Positions 21,621 through 34,564 of a stretch of DNA of 64,000 nucleotides are shown one piece after another; position 1 is the stretch's first letter, and each line of letters starts with the position of its first letter. The DNA comes from Salvelinus alpinus (taxonomy: Eukaryota > Chordata > Actinopteri > Salmoniformes > Salmonidae), in the NCBI RefSeq assembly GCF_045679555.1, contig NC_092091.1, positions 66,800,791 through 66,864,790 on the forward strand. Direction: 5' to 3'. Under the pieces are notes generated by a model. That model made no database searches, was not told the origin of the DNA, and saw nothing but the letters and a program-made list of their open reading frames with translations. The position numbers and the translations under genes are program-made.

Positions 21621-22587
21621 ATTTTTTGTAACCCCCATCAACGTTGTCCATCCCTGCGTTGAATCAACACAACACCGCTAGTCGCTGACCATCCCAAGAG
21701 AAAGCCCTCATTCCTTGCTCAATGTTACGGGCGATACAAACACAGATAAATTGAACCAACACAACAGAGAAGGTTTCAGAGAAAGCCTCCATTCAGAAAT
21801 CCAATCCCATATGACATCAATGGGGAAAAAACAAACAGGATTTGGGGCTGTGATCCAAGATCCAGGAACTGCTCCTTTGGTCAGAAACCTTCACCTCAGG
21901 GCAGGTTTGGGTCTTCTGGAAACATCTGGGGACGATCGGGGCATGTCGTGCTAGTTATAAACAGAGCTGAGTCGCACCCGCAAACCACGGCACCGGCCAA
22001 CGCAGAGAGATCACAAGTATGGCAACTCCAAGAGAAACAGACGGTTGGATGAAGATAGAGGAGAAAAGAGATTTCACAGGTAAAATGAACGCCACATGCT
22101 GGGTTTGTTGTTTGAGAGGTTGAATAAAGATCTGTTATCAATTGGTAGGGGGAAGTCTTTGAATGTATTTTTCCCTTCAATTGCATCCATCTGCTTGGTA
22201 AACAAAGCAGCCTTTGTGGAGCGAACTCCGAGAATCTGTCTGTCGGAGGCCTGTGTAGTAGATGAAAGGCTAAAAGCCTGCTAGATATGGATGTATCATG
22301 ATATGTAATAATATGGCTATAGGAAACAGCAGATAAACTCTGTACTGATCATATGAGAACAGTTGGTTGGTGGTTGTGTGGCTTATCTAGCCAAGTACAG
22401 GTGCCCCAGAGAAGCCGATACAAAACGCCCCCTTGTTCTTCTGTGGCTACCGCAGCAACGACATCATGCTAGTAGCTAATGATGGTAATCAGTCAATGGG
22501 GCCCACCCGTCCCTCTCTAAACTAATGGCTAGATGGGATACAGTTTATATCAAATTCAAGTCAAAAGAAAAAACGTTTTGCATTTTT

Positions 22588-22692
22588 GCTAACCCTAACC
22601 CTTTCCTAACCTTAACCTAATTATCTTAACCTGCTTTGTTAATCCTTCTAACCTGCTGCGTAAGATCTCCTAACCTGCTACAAAAAGTCCAT
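22588..22692. repeat. Degenerate CCTAA-type (telomere-like) repeat
   Basis: An array of CTAACC/CTTAACCT-like units with diverged spacers. It is the same general kind as 41283-41480 but shorter. Confidence 0.6.
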
Positions 22693-22699
22693 TCTGGTC

Positions 22700-25615
22700 A
22701 ATTCTGACATAAACTGTATCCTTCCTAGCCTAAAAGGCAATCCCGCAAGCTGGTATTTCATCTGAGCCAGTCCTTCTGCTTTGTTTATCAATCCAGAACA
22801 TTTCATTCCCCTTGTTTTTAATCATTCCAGATTGCAAACAGTGTTGAGTTCCGCTTTGATGTGTAGCACATGGGCCATTAACGCTCATTCATTGGAGCGT
22901 GTTATGAAACCCTTTAGAGATGACTTTATCTGCAACTTTTGCATTTTATTTGAGCCCCTTGACATTTATATGAGTTGATTAACGTTCCTCTCTGTTGTAT
23001 GGGGGTTAGGGTAAAACATAAGCTTTGGGTCTTGCGGTTGGTTCCCTTGGCTCGGCTACAAACCCTAGTCAGGCTATTGGAGTGAGGCGACAGCTGAAAG
23101 CTGAAAGCTGAAAACGCAGGCCAAATGTAGCTAAGCCTCTCCTCGCTCATTCAAAACTAGAATTGTATTATTATTTTATGAATGCATGGCAGCACGGGCG
23201 TATTGTTGTAAGGAAATTCTTGGCTCCAAATAAACACAATTATGTATCAGGTTACTGAACTTTGGGATGGGAATTGATGTAGCCTCTGTCATTTATGACA
23301 GTGTTGCTTCATGCCAGGCCCAAAGGCTTTTTGACTGAAACATGAACCAAGACAGAAGCGATTGAAGGTAAAATAAATATTTATGTCTTGGAGGTTAAAA
23401 AGTCATTTAGGACAACAGTGGTGAGAACCCAATACAGTTAAAACATTGTAATTATAAGGCCCTTCCTGTCTTCCGAATGACGTTCAATGGCTGCACATCC
23501 AGTCTATTGTTTCTGCGATCTAAACACACCTAAACACATATTCACATGCTGCGAAGGTGGAAACACCTGCCTGTACCGACAAAATACTATGGCTATACAT
23601 AATACGGGCATCCCAACTGATTTCTGTATTGGGTAAAGTTCAAAGTTGCACAAACATCTGTCACATAAATAAATAACAAGAAACGTAGGTAGGCCTAGCA
23701 CTTATTGATCATTATTTTGTCTGATGAAGTATCTTGACTCAAAAATGCTACAGTACTAAAATCAATAAATAGTGGACATTACTCCATATTAGATGTTACA
23801 CAAGCTATTTGATACACTGAAAAGTTACCGGAAAAGTCACCGGTGCCTCTGTACTGAAACGCTCCATAAAAGAATGTAATGTAGGACAGAAAGTACTGAA
23901 CTGTCTACTTATAAGGCAAGAGCGAGAATGCTTGACTATATTTCACACTGAGAGAAACTCTACTTGACCTGATTCATTAACTGGAGAAGCTGCATAACAA
24001 GTCTGTCATCCTGCTCCAGATAACACGATGGTTCAGCTCGCTTCCACGTCTTGCTTTATGAACACGGTAACTGTTGGGTTGTTTTATTTGAATGACTATG
24101 TCTGTGGCAAAGTCTACTAAGTTTCTTTTGGAGATAATAAAGATGTTCAAAATAGCAGGAATAAATCATGTAAATTTACCAGAAAAACCAGGATACATCA
24201 TAATCCAAACACGATTTCTGGAAAACCAGGGAATTTATTGAACGTTCCAGGAATTGTCCGATCCTAATCTAAACACACAAGAAATGACCAACACATTTGA
24301 ATACAGGCCAGACCACCAAAATAACAATGTTATATTTAGCTATATTATGATAATCATTCACCTCCATGTTGATTCACCTGTAAGAGAGACAGAGACGTCA
24401 CGTTGTGAAACGGAGGGCATGCTATAGCACTAGTATGATTTCGGCATGCCTCTTGTCTCCTACAGAATCTCTATGTATGATCAATCACCCTTTCCTGCTA
24501 CAGCTGTGTTTATCCTGCTCTGTGATTACTGGACCACAGGGAATCCCCTCCAGCCCCCCTGCCTCCCCTGCCCCAACATGTGACCTCTTCCTGGGGTTGG
24601 ATCCTCCAGCGTGCTGGGGTAGTGGGGTAGTAACCTCCAGGGTGTAATCCTTCCCAGAATCGCCACAGCCAGTGTGAGAGAGAGAGGAGGAGGCCATAGG
24701 TGAGAGGTCAGAGGGGAGAGGACGCACATTATCTGGCAGTGATTAGAGGCTGAGAGAGAGATCACGGTGTGTGTTACAGCTAGACCTGTGTGGATGTGAT
24801 GTGGACAAGCTGTGACTTTATTAAGACACCCAACTGTGTTCTGAGGTGTACTCTGAGAGGTACTCTGAGGTAACAGTTAAATGAGAGTTATATGGGGACT
24901 GTGATGGCTAGATCATTTTAAATGCCACATAAATGTGAATTAGAGCATGTTAGTAAGAAAAGCTCTGAGGTAAGTGTGAATTGAGACAGGGTTATGTAAT
25001 GATTTACATGTAGATGGTTAGTGCAACACATTTGACATTTTATACACGATGCCAGGATGGAATGTCACTTCCTATACTTTATAGATAAATAAAAGGAAAC
25101 CAAAATAATGTTAGAATATTTTATTGGGGTAATTAACTGAAAAACACAATTTAAAAAAGCCTATGAATTTTCTGTAATTCAAATTGGCTTCATGGAAAAT
25201 ATTTATTTCTCGTAACTTATATTCCAGTACATTCTCATTACTTTCTCACAGACTTGCACAGTTCTCCCAATACCGTAACATCTGGCTGATCAGCACTGAT
25301 TGCCTTGGTTCAAGGGGATATGCATATCTAAGGCCGATTAGCCCCCGGCATTAAACTGACCTTTGACCTTCATAATTGTGGTCCTGAGTAGTCCTGAGGG
25401 TCACAGCATGCTTAAGGGCCCACCTGCCTTAACACTGCCTGTACACTTAAGACTTCAGTACTCTGACCGCCACAACATCAACACGCAACCCAGGGTACTG
25501 ACACAGCTGTGGTTTAAAGTTTTAGTGGGAATAAGCCATGGCAGTTGAAAGTACTTCATTAATCAAAAATATAATATTTTCCCGACAAGCTCACTAGCTA
25601 AATGACTGTTTTGAT
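22700..25615. other. Intergenic, no gene recognised
   Basis: No coding motif or complete element was found. GC-richer segment at 24535-24725 without gene features. Confidence 0.5.
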
Positions 25616-25619
25616 ATTA

Positions 25620-26301
25620 TCCCCCTAATACTTTCTACTTTGCACATTTGTCACGTCCTGACCTTAGAGAGCCTTTTTATGTCTCTATTTGGTTTGGTCA
25701 GGGTGTGATTTGGTGTGGGTATTCTATGTTCTTTAGTTCTATTATTTGTATTTCTATGTTTTGGCCGGGTAGGGTTCTCAATCAGGGACAGCTGTCTATC
25801 GTTGTCTCTGATTGAGAACCATACTTAGGTAGCCCTTTTCCCACCTGTCTTTGTGGGAGGTTAACTTTGTTTGTGGCACATAGCCCTTTAGCTTCACGGT
25901 TGTTTTGGATTGTTTATTGTTTTTGTCGGCGTCATATAAATAAAGGAATATGTACGCTCACCACGCTGCACCTTGGTCCTCTTCATTCGACGGCCGTGAC
26001 AACATTCTTCCACTGCAAATCTACCAGTCCAGTGTTGTACTTGCTAAATTGTTTTTACCTCGCCACCATGGCCTTTTTTTTGCCTTTACCTCCCTTATCT
26101 CACCTCATTTGCTCACATTGTATATAGACTTATTTTTCTACTGTATTATTGACTGTATGTTTTGTTTATTCCATGTGTAACTCTGTGTTGTTGTATGTGT
26201 CGAATTGCTATGCTTTATCTTGGCCAGGTCACAGTTGCAAATGAGAACTTGTTCTCAACTAGCCTACCTGGTTAAATAAAGGTGAAAAAAATAAATAAAT
26301 G
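25620..26301 (+). mobile_element. LINE 3' end split by a solo LTR
   Basis: LINE sequence on both sides of the LTR joins as 'CTACTTTGCACATT' plus CTTCCACTGCAAATCTACC. The 3' end is 'CCTACCTGGTTAAATAAAGG' followed by an A-rich tail, a common salmonid LINE terminus. Confidence 0.65.
25649..26001 (+). mobile_element. Solo LTR, copy A (353 bp)
   Basis: It begins TGTCACG and ends CGTGACA, with an exact 5-bp target duplication ACATT on both sides (25644-25648 and 26002-26006). It contains an AATAAA near its 3' side. It is the same family as 29325 and 37168. Gypsy-type origin is inferred from the 5-bp duplication and TG...CA ends. No internal retrovirus-like genes are present. Confidence 0.8.
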
Positions 26302-26334
26302 AAACTGATTTAAAATTATAAAGGGTATGACCCT

Positions 26335-26500
26335 AATTTTGTATGGTCATAAAGATGCGCTTATGTGTCTATTTAAGTGATAATGCCAGAGAAGCCGGTG
26401 TTTGGAGGATATATTGGCAGGGTGTTGTCAGGCCTGAGACGAAGAAGAGTACATCCTCCAAACACTGGCTTCAAGGGCATCATCACTTTGTTTCACAATG
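26335..26500. repeat. Palindromic repeat
   Basis: 'GAAGCCGGTGTTTGGAGGAT' at 26391-26410 pairs with ATCCTCCAAACACTGGCTTC at 26453-26472, and flanking bases continue the complementarity. Confidence 0.65.
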
Positions 26501-26509
26501 GGTTACCAA

Positions 26510-27040
26510 CATATTTAAATAATTATTTACATATTGTATTTTCATAAAAGAAAATGCTCATACTATTTCATCCTTCCACGAGATATAGTCCCGACACAAA
26601 TCTAGGGTTCCTACTCAAGCCGGCTGGTCATTCGTTCTATCAGTTCGGCTTTGTTCTGTGTCTATGGACGTGACTCAGTCATTCATTCAAAATGTTCTAT
26701 TGCCATACTGGCTGGCAACGTCCTTATCCCTTGCTTGCCAGCTAGCCAACTACAGCTAACTTTCAGTCACGTCAAACAGTGCAGCCAGAATAACAACAAA
26801 GTAGCTGAATTTGCATTTGTTTAAGCTGTGGTCTAGTGACGTTTATTTGCATACATCCATAACAATGAGCTAATAATGTGCGATTTCACCTGGCATAGAA
26901 AATGTGCTCTCTTGTCAGGACACTGTTGTTCAGAGGAGCTAGCCAACAACACAGCTAACACAGTCACTTCATACTGAAGCTGGAAAGACTGCAAACTACC
27001 TGCATTTAATTTCGTTTTACCTGTTTTCTATTGACATTTC
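26510..27040. other. No gene recognised
   Basis: Unique-looking intergenic DNA, with no motif or element ends. Confidence 0.5.
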
Positions 27041-27247
27041 TTTGTAAACTCAGCAAAAAAAGAAATGTCCTCTCACTGTCAACTGCGTTTATTTTCAGCA
27101 AACTTATCATGTGTAAAGATTTGTATGAACATAACAAGATTCAACAACTGAGACATAAACTGAATAAGTTCCACAGACATGTGACTAACAGAAATGGAAT
27201 AATGTGTCCCTGAACAAAGGGGGGGGGATCAAAATCAAAAGTAACAG

Positions 27248-28166
27248 TCAGTATCTGGTGTGGCCACCAGCTGCATAAAGTACTGCAGTGCATCTCCTCC
27301 TCATGGACTGCACCAGATTTGCCAGTTCTTGCTGTGAGATGTTACCCCACTCTTCCACCAAGGCACCTGCAAGTTCCCGGACATTTCTGGGGGGGAATGG
27401 CCCTAGCCCCCACCTTCCGATCCAACAGGTCCCAGACGTGCTCAATGGGATTGAGATCCGTGCTCTTCGCTGGCCATGGCAGAACACTGACATTCCTGTC
27501 TTGCAGGAAATCACGCACAGAACGAGTAGTATGGCTGGTGGCATTGTCATGCTGGAGGGCCATGTCAGGATGAGCCTGCAGGAACGGTACCACATGAAGG
27601 AGGAGGATGTCTTCCCTGTAACGCAAGACACTGAAATTGCCTGCAATGACAACAAGCTCAGTCCGATGATGCTGTGACATATCGCCTAGAGTACAGTCCT
27701 CGGTGTAACGCTCATTCCTTTGACGATAAATGCGAATCCGACCATCACCCCTGGTGAGACAAAACCACGACTTGTCAGAGCACTTTTTGCCAGTCCTGTC
27801 TGGTCCAGCGACGGTGGGTTTGTGCCCATAGGCGACGTTGTTGCCGGTCATGTCTGGTGAGGACCTGCCTTACAACAGGCCTACAAGCCCTTAGTCCAGC
27901 CTCTCTCAGCCTATTGCGGACAGTCTGAGCACTGATGGAGGGATTGTGTGTTCCTGGTGTAACTCGGGCAGTTGTTGTTGCCATCCTGTACCTGTCCCGC
28001 AGGTGTGATGTTCGGATGTACCGATCCTGTGCAGGTGTTGTGACACATGCAGGCGTCTCACAGTACGGACATCGCAATTTATTGCCCTGGCCACATCTGC
28101 AGTCCTCATGCCTCCTTGCAGCATGCCTAAGGCACGTTCACGCAGATGAGCAGGGACCCTGGGCAT
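27248..28166 (-). pseudogene. Tc1-like transposase, broken
   Basis: In several frames the minus strand encodes an N-terminal helix-turn-helix start ('MPRVPAHLRERALGMLQGGM'), then T-P-A-Q-D-R-Y-I-R-T and 'TRHDRQQRRLWAQTHRRW', then LQHDNATSHT and 'PWPAKSTDLNPIEHVWDLLD'. The latter two carry the second and third acidic positions of a DDE/D catalytic domain. The first catalytic block reads D-K-S-W instead of the usual D-E-S-R. Frameshifts and a deletion after the first helix-turn-helix make it nonfunctional. Confidence 0.85.
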
Positions 28167-28323
28167 CTTTCTTTTGGTGTTTTTTGTAGTCAGTAGAATG
28201 GCCTCTTTAGGGTCCTAAGTTTTCATAACTGTGACCTTAATTGCCTACCGTCTGTAAGCTAGTTAGTGTCTTAACGACCGTTCCACAGGTGCATGTTCAT
28301 TAATTGTTTATGATTCATTGAAC

Positions 28324-28815
28324 AAATCAAATCAAATTTTATTTCTCACCTACACATGGTTAGCAGATGTTAATGCGAGTGTAGCGAAATGCTTGTGCTT
28401 CTAGTTCCGATCATGCAGTAATATCTAACATGTAATCTAACCTAACAATTTCACAACAACTACCTTATACACACAAGTGTAAAGGAATGAATAAGAATAT
28501 GTACATATAAATATATGGATGAGCGATGGCCGAACGGCATAGGCAAGATGCAGTAGATGGTATAGAGTACAGTATATACATATGAGATGAGTAATGTAGG
28601 GTATGTAAACATGATATAAAGTGACATTGTTTAAAGTGGCTAGTGATACATGTATTACATAAATGTTTCATTACTAAAGTGGCTAGAGATGAGTCAGTAT
28701 GTTGGCAGCAGCCACTCAATGTTAGTGATGGCTGTTTAACAGTCTGATGGCCTTGAGATAGAAGCTGTTTTTCAGTCTCTCGGTCCCCACTTTGATGCAC
28801 CTATACTGATCTATA
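28324..28815 (-). mobile_element. LINE 3' end inserted in the Tc1-like element
   Basis: Read on the minus strand it ends in repeated TTTGATTTGATT. It contains 'CATTAACATCTGCTAACCAT' and 'AGAAGCACAAGCATTTCGCT'. It is the same LINE family as 59756-60204. Confidence 0.75.
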
Positions 28816-29020
28816 CTGACCTTGAAAGACAGGGTCCTGAAAAAGGACTGAGTTTTGCTGAGTTTATAATGAAAAATGATGCCGATTCATGATTTCAACT
28901 GGCTAAGAATAGTTCCGACACCCGACTCATACACGTTCATTAATATGGGACAGATGGATATCAAATTTCAGATGGATATCAAAAGGAATACCTAGGATAG
29001 GATAAAGTAATCCTTCTAAC

Positions 29021-29042
29021 CCCCCCCCCCCCCCCCCCCCCC
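29021..29042. repeat. Poly(C) run of about 22 bases
   Basis: A homopolymer C run. Its true length may be assembly-dependent. Confidence 0.95.
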
Positions 29043-29089
29043 TTAAAAGAGTTAGATGCACTATTGTAAAGTGGTTGTTCCACTGGATA

Positions 29090-29180
29090 TCATAAGGTGA
29101 ATGCACCAATTTGTAAGTCGCTCTGGATAAGAGCGTCTGCTAAATGACTTAAATGTAAATGTAAATGTTAAATGTAAATT
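29090..29180 (+). mobile_element. LINE/SINE tail fragment (RSg-1/HpaI type)
   Basis: 'CTCTGGATAAGAGCGTCTGC' followed by TAAATGACTTAAATG and a tail of AAATGT repeats. Confidence 0.75.
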
Positions 29181-29324
29181 TCAATATTGAAACAATATTA
29201 GATAGACAGCAAGGTTTTTACAAATCTGGGGACTATTTAAAACCAATTGCTAGTCAAAAATAAATCATAGCTTTAACTTGTGGAATAGACACCGGCTGGA
29301 ATGCGGTTTTAACCAATCAGCGTC

Positions 29325-29705
29325 TGTCACGTTCTGACCTTAGTTCCTTTGTTATGTCTTTATTTTAGTTTGGTCAGGCCGTGAGTTGGGGTGGGCATTC
29401 TATGTTGTTTTTTCTATGTTTTGTTCTGTTGTTCTATTTCTATGTGTTTGGCCTAGTATGGTTCTCAATCAGAGGCAGGTGTCAGTCGTTGTCTCTGATT
29501 GGGAGCCATATTTAGGTAGCCTGTTTTTCATTGTGTTTTGTGTGTGATTATTTTCTGTTCTGTGTTTTTGTTTCACCGTACAGGAGTGTACGTTTGTCGT
29601 TTTATTGTTTTTGTTCAGTGTTCATTATTTCGTATTAAAACAATATGGACACTTACCATGCTGCGCATTGGTCCTCCTCTTCTTCCAACCACGACAAGCG
29701 TTACA
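29325..29705 (+). mobile_element. Solo LTR, copy B (381 bp)
   Basis: It begins TGTCACG and ends CGTTACA, with an exact 5-bp duplication GCGTC at 29320-29324 and 29706-29710. It shares the internal inverted block described in the findings. Confidence 0.8.
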
Positions 29706-30089
29706 GCGTCCAGGATTAGAACCACCCGTTGTATAAACCCTGGCAGATTAATCTATTCTAACACACAATGAATTGCATTCTCCATTGTTTAAGTTTGTGA
29801 AGGATTGAGTGACAGTTAAGTGTTGTGACAGAACAGTACTGCCCATTTGCTGGTCGGATGCCAGTATCTCCTCAACAGTTTGGTGGTTGCCTTTAGGATA
29901 TGAGTAATCTGCCGTATAGACTGTGCCAGTACCCAGTCTTACCATCTGAGTCCATCAGTCTCTGGGTTGGAGGGAGTAATGCAGACTAAACCCTGTTATA
30001 TCCAGTGGTTTCCTGTGTTAAGGGATCAAAGGGTAGGAAATGGGCATGGCGTGCACAGCCAATCCTACAACGGGCAGAGCTACACAGCT

Positions 30090-30268
30090 GACCTGGGTTC
30101 AAATATTATTTGAAATCTTTCAAATACTTTAGCTAAGCTCGATTGAGCTTACCTGTTGCAATGGAACTAATTGTGCATGCACACCCTGCCCACCTGGCAC
30201 TCTAGGAAGGCTAAAACAAATGCTGAAACTATTTGAAAGATTCGAAATAGTATTTGAACCCAGGTCTG
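30090..30268. repeat. Palindromic MITE-like repeat
   Basis: The left end is 'ACCTGGGTTCAAATATTATT' and the right end is 'AGTATTTGAACCCAGGT', in inverted orientation. It is the same family as 8222-8397. Confidence 0.75.
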
Positions 30269-30269
30269 C

Positions 30270-31570
30270 TACACAGTACCACAGTCATGCAGATGTGGGA
30301 TGTTGACCATAGATTTCGTGCTGCTGTTTTAATCGTTGTGTTCTTATTGTTGGGTGTTTCCTTCCAGAAGCCTGCCAGTGGTCTGTTGGGGTCGCCTGGT
30401 TGTTTCAGATTGATGGAGAAGTGCATTGAACTTGACCTGTCCCACTCTAGTATTTCAAGACAATTCAAGACTTGAAGAATGTTGAAATGTTGAGGCCAGT
30501 TTTTGTTGTTTATAGGAATTTGTGTGACACCGTGGAGGAAAACACAGTATGTCATGTGGGGAAGAGAGAGAACTGTGGAAACACGCACATTTAAACACAT
30601 TCAAAAACCTCAGTTTTCCCCACATCCTGAGAGGAAGTTAAGGACAGTGCCATTTGGCAAGACAAAAGAAGAAGCAAAGAGATGAAGAACAGATATTATA
30701 AGATCATCAGACCATTTCCTGGATTTATGAGAACAAAACAGAGCCGCAGTCTCACCACTGTACTCACATAGCAAGCTCAAACTGGCACGAGGAAACCTAG
30801 TTCACATTAACTTAAACAGCTTTGTGACCTCAATTACATATGGGGGAGTTCTGGGCTATGATAACGGGGTTAGTTGCCATTTTGCAGCATGCTGCATCAT
30901 GTCATGACTCATGCTTGTGTAAATCTCACAAAGATATGTACGTATGACATTCAACTTGTTCAGCCCTGGAGGCGATCCTTCACACACACGCATGCCAACA
31001 CACACACACACGATCCTGGAGGCTATGCTCCTCTCCTAGTTTCCAATTGGATATAGCAAGAGCAGGCTTGACGATTGAGCTTTTTAGTTGTGTAAATAGC
31101 ATTTATGTATATCCACACAGTGTCATGACTCAATAATATACAGTCTGGTTCAGTCAGTAATGACTCAGACAACCAGATGTCTCCTGGCGGATGGTTTAGA
31201 TCATCTGACGATGGTTGGTTCACATGGAACAAACTCCAGACATACAGAGAGCGAGAGAGAGAAAGAGAGTGAGAGAGACGGAGACGGAGACAGAGAGACA
31301 GAGCTAGAGAAAGAAAGGCAGAGAAAGGCGGAGAAAGAGAGAGATAGAGAGAGCACAGAAACTGTCTTCCTCGCAGAACCATGTGTTGAGGAAGTCCTCA
31401 TCGTTTCCTGTGGTTGTTTACATGTCCTGACGGAACAGAGCACGTCTGCTATGCAAGCGAGGACAAATATTATGTTTTAGCTATCCAAACGTGTTTTGAT
31501 CACATGACATCGTGAAAAGAAGATAGAGGCTTACTTTAGTGAAGTTGTGATGGATCGACTAAGGTTTCAG
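30270..31570. other. No gene; GA-rich tract at 31245-31350
   Basis: No coding motif was seen. A purine-rich GAGA tract sits at 31245-31350 and short CA repeats at 30980-31010. Confidence 0.5.
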
Positions 31571-31692
31571 CATCCCAAATGGCACCCTATTCCATATGTT
31601 GTACACTACTTCTACAGTCTACGTGACTAAGGAAAAGGGCCATGTTCAAAACCTAGTACATTATATAGGGAATAGGGTGCCATTTGGGATGC
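31571..31692. repeat. Palindromic MITE-like repeat ('CCAAATGG' family)
   Basis: 'ATCCCAAATGGCACCCTATT' on the left pairs with 'AATAGGGTGCCATTTGGGAT' on the right, a perfect 20-base terminal inverted repeat. Confidence 0.85.
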
Positions 31693-31854
31693 AACCTAAC
31701 TATTTCTACAGGGCTACGTGACTGAGTAAATGGTCCCCCAGGGAACTAGTGAACTGTGGCTTGGGAAAGTGAAATATACAGTATATACTAGAGTCTAAAG
31801 AGAGCCTAAATGACACTCCCTTTACAGCGGAAGTCATCCATTTTTGGATGGATG

Positions 31855-31974
31855 GTCAGTCCTTGGGTCAGTCCTTGGGTCAGTCTTTGGGTCAGTCTTT
31901 GGGTCAGTCTTTGGGTCAGTCCTTGGGTCAGTCTTTGGGTCAGTCTTTGGATCAGTCTTTGCGTCAGTCCTTGC
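31855..31974. repeat. 12-bp minisatellite, about ten units
   Basis: The tandem unit is GTCAGTCTTTGG/GTCAGTCCTTGG. Its unit length is a multiple of three, so it reads as a W-V-S-L repeat in one frame. This is not evidence of coding. Confidence 0.95.
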
Positions 31975-31979
31975 ATCCA

Positions 31980-33995
31980 TAGCTGTGTTGTTTTTTTGAA
32001 TCCAGGATAGCTCCTTTAACCACAGAGCATACTAGCCCCAGCAGTTATGTCAGCTTTCTAAGCACGACATGCCAAACGAAGACAAAAACTGTGTGGGAAC
32101 TTGTGAAGATATGCAACACAGTTTAGATGAGAGATTAAAATGTATATATTGCTGGAAATCAAAATATACATGTTATAAAACTTGTCTATTTAGCCATTGA
32201 ACTACTGTTCCTCACGTTATAACATTTCCCACTGGGGTCATCTGAAAAGAAATACATCATGAGAAGCGTTACAGAAAATGACTCTTATGTTAATGTGGAT
32301 TGGTAGGTGGCTTCTAATGTTCAGTGTTAAAGCACAAGAGAGTGGCTGAGAACATGCTATTGTGTAAAGGGAAGAAAAACTATGATTGTGACTGTGAAAT
32401 ATTTCTGCATAACACACTTTTTTATGTGAATCAATGATTTCGATTTGTGCATCAGTTTGAGTTAAGCATCTCCAGCCAGGACTCAGGTAACATCGGTTAA
32501 GTGATGTATTTATACAACCTGGGCAGCCTCTTCTATTACATAGGAATATTAAACCTAATTATATTATATTCATAATGTTCATATATTCACTCCAAGCTTT
32601 CATATAATACAGTTAAATAATATGAAATGACGCATGTCGCCAAATTCAAACCCTTATTCAATACAACGCATAACATTGTCTGGGAGATGTATGTTTTAAT
32701 TGTACATGGTCTCTGTCAAATAAACGTCATAAAATAAAATAAAAAACGATGTGTCATATGAACCCGTAGCTGTTGAATATGAACCCGTGGCTTAAAGCTG
32801 GAATCTTTAATGGTGAAACAGCCGTGTCCATTTGGGATATTACAACAACAAAGAAGTTACTGCAAACAACAAACACCATTTTCCCCCAGCAGACATCACT
32901 GCATGCACGATAGAACAGCACAATATGTACGGCTTTTTTTTGCTACCAACGCTCCTCAGCTGCTACGGAAAATGTAGTGTCATTCATTACCACCCAACAT
33001 GCTGTTCGGGTTCACTGAGGTCATCATCCATGGAACAGCATGAGAGAGGGGACGTCCTGCTGTTAGCGACCCTCTGAGGAGAGTAGATTACATGCACCAG
33101 TATAGAGGATCACCCCACAGCCATACCTCCACCTGGAAGCATAGCCCCAGTAGCCTTGCTAATGATCCAGCCCCTTGCTGGCTCCATGGTCAAATGGGGA
33201 GTCATTAAAAGTGCTAATAACCTGGGGGATAGTCCTCAACCACCATGACATCAGGATGCTGTTAGTGCCTAAGACCCTTGTTTGTCAAATCTTGTCGACG
33301 CATTTCTTCTAACAGTTTATACAACCGTGTAGAAAAAGCCCTTGGTACGTGCGGTTCAATTTGCTCATCTACCTTTTTGCTTTCATTGATGGGTGATGTC
33401 AAAAATCCCAATGTAACAATCTGATTGATGCCAAACAACACCTTTAAAATAACGTAGCCTACTGTACAGCGTGCTTATAATTATTCAAGTTTTTTCAATG
33501 CTAGTGTCAACTCCACCATGTGTTACGAGTTAAGTGCCTACACTCAGATTGGCATCAGAGTAGCCTACATACCAGCCCACTGCTGCATAGAGGATAGTGT
33601 TTAGGTTGGACACTGTCCAGTCCAGTACAAGTCTCCTGGCTTTACCAGTGGCTGAACTGAACAGACATTTCAACAAACCGTAAAACCACCGTAAATATCG
33701 ACAAATATGCATGTAAGAGGAAAATATACTGTTCTGTAGACATTTACTGGTCCCTATGGTAGTTTTGATTCAACATGAAACCGTTGATCTGTCTGCGAGG
33801 CAGTATAAAGTTCTATATAAAGTGATCAACAGCTAGACATAGAGGTCAACTGGATTCATATACCCTGTATTTATAGTCAGAGTGTGTCAGAGGGCACTGA
33901 TCTGAACAACCAATGAGAAATGGCTCTATGACAGAATTATGCAATTGCCTTGTCTTGGGCGGTCTGTGTGGACGGCTGCTGGTGTGTGATTTAGT
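31980..33995. other. No gene recognised
   Basis: Mostly unique-looking, AT-rich DNA. No motif-bearing frame was found. Confidence 0.5.
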
Positions 33996-33999
33996 CTGG

Positions 34000-34085
34000 T
34001 ACCTATTTCCCAATATTGTGCACTACTTTTGATGAGGAACCATAGGGCTCTGGTCTAAAGTAATGCACTACAGTGCTATTTTGGA
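34000..34085. repeat. Diverged palindromic repeat ('TGCACTAC' family)
   Basis: 'TGTGCACTACTTTTGATGAG' and 'GGTCTAAAGTAATGCACTAC' form diverged inverted arms, as in the family at 31571. Confidence 0.5.
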
Positions 34086-34159
34086 CCCACCCTTGTCTTG
34101 GGCAGTCTGTCTGGACGAGTGGACGGCTGCCGGTGTGTGATTTGACAAGTCATAGAGTG

Positions 34160-34560
34160 TTCTCTCTGCTACCGCATGACAAGCGGTACCGATGCACCAA
34201 GTCTGGAACTAACAGCACCCTGAACAGCTTCTATCCCCAAGCCATAAGACTGCTAAATAGTTAGTCTGTGTAGCTATTGGTTAACTATTTAAGAATCTGC
34301 CTTAACCCTTTTTGCACTCTATTCCAGTGATATGTACATGTCTACCTCAATTACCTCGTACCCCTGCATATCAACTGGTACTGGTACCCCGTGTATAGAA
34401 CAAGGTTATCGTTACTATTATTACATGTTTTACTTTTCTATTATTTCTCTATGTTCTTTCTCTCTGCATTCTTGGGAAGGGCCCTGTAAGTAAACATTTC
34501 ACTGTTAGTCCACACCTGTTGTTTACGAAGCATGTGACGAATAAAATGTGATTTGATTTT
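34160..34560 (+). mobile_element. LINE 3' end
   Basis: It contains 'CTATCCCCAAGCCATAAGAC' early on and ends in 'AATAAAATGTGATTTGATTT'. This is the ORF end and 3' UTR of an L2-clade LINE. Confidence 0.7.
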
Positions 34561-34564
34561 AGAG

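Larger units (their letters stand above)
27045..28868 (-). mobile_element. Tc1-like element, inactive, with LINE insertion
   Basis: Terminal repeats are 'TAAACTCAGCAAAAAAAGAA' on the left and the near complement of 'GAGTTTTGCTGAGTTTATAA' on the right. The minus strand carries a broken DDE transposase. A LINE tail interrupts it near its transposase-start side at about 28324-28815. Confidence 0.85.

Noticed and set aside
27288..27677. 129-codon plus-strand frame
   Set aside because: It is antisense to the Tc1-like transposase pseudogene on the minus strand.
31810..32010. W-V-S-L repeat protein
   Set aside because: A 12-bp minisatellite read in frame; no coding context.
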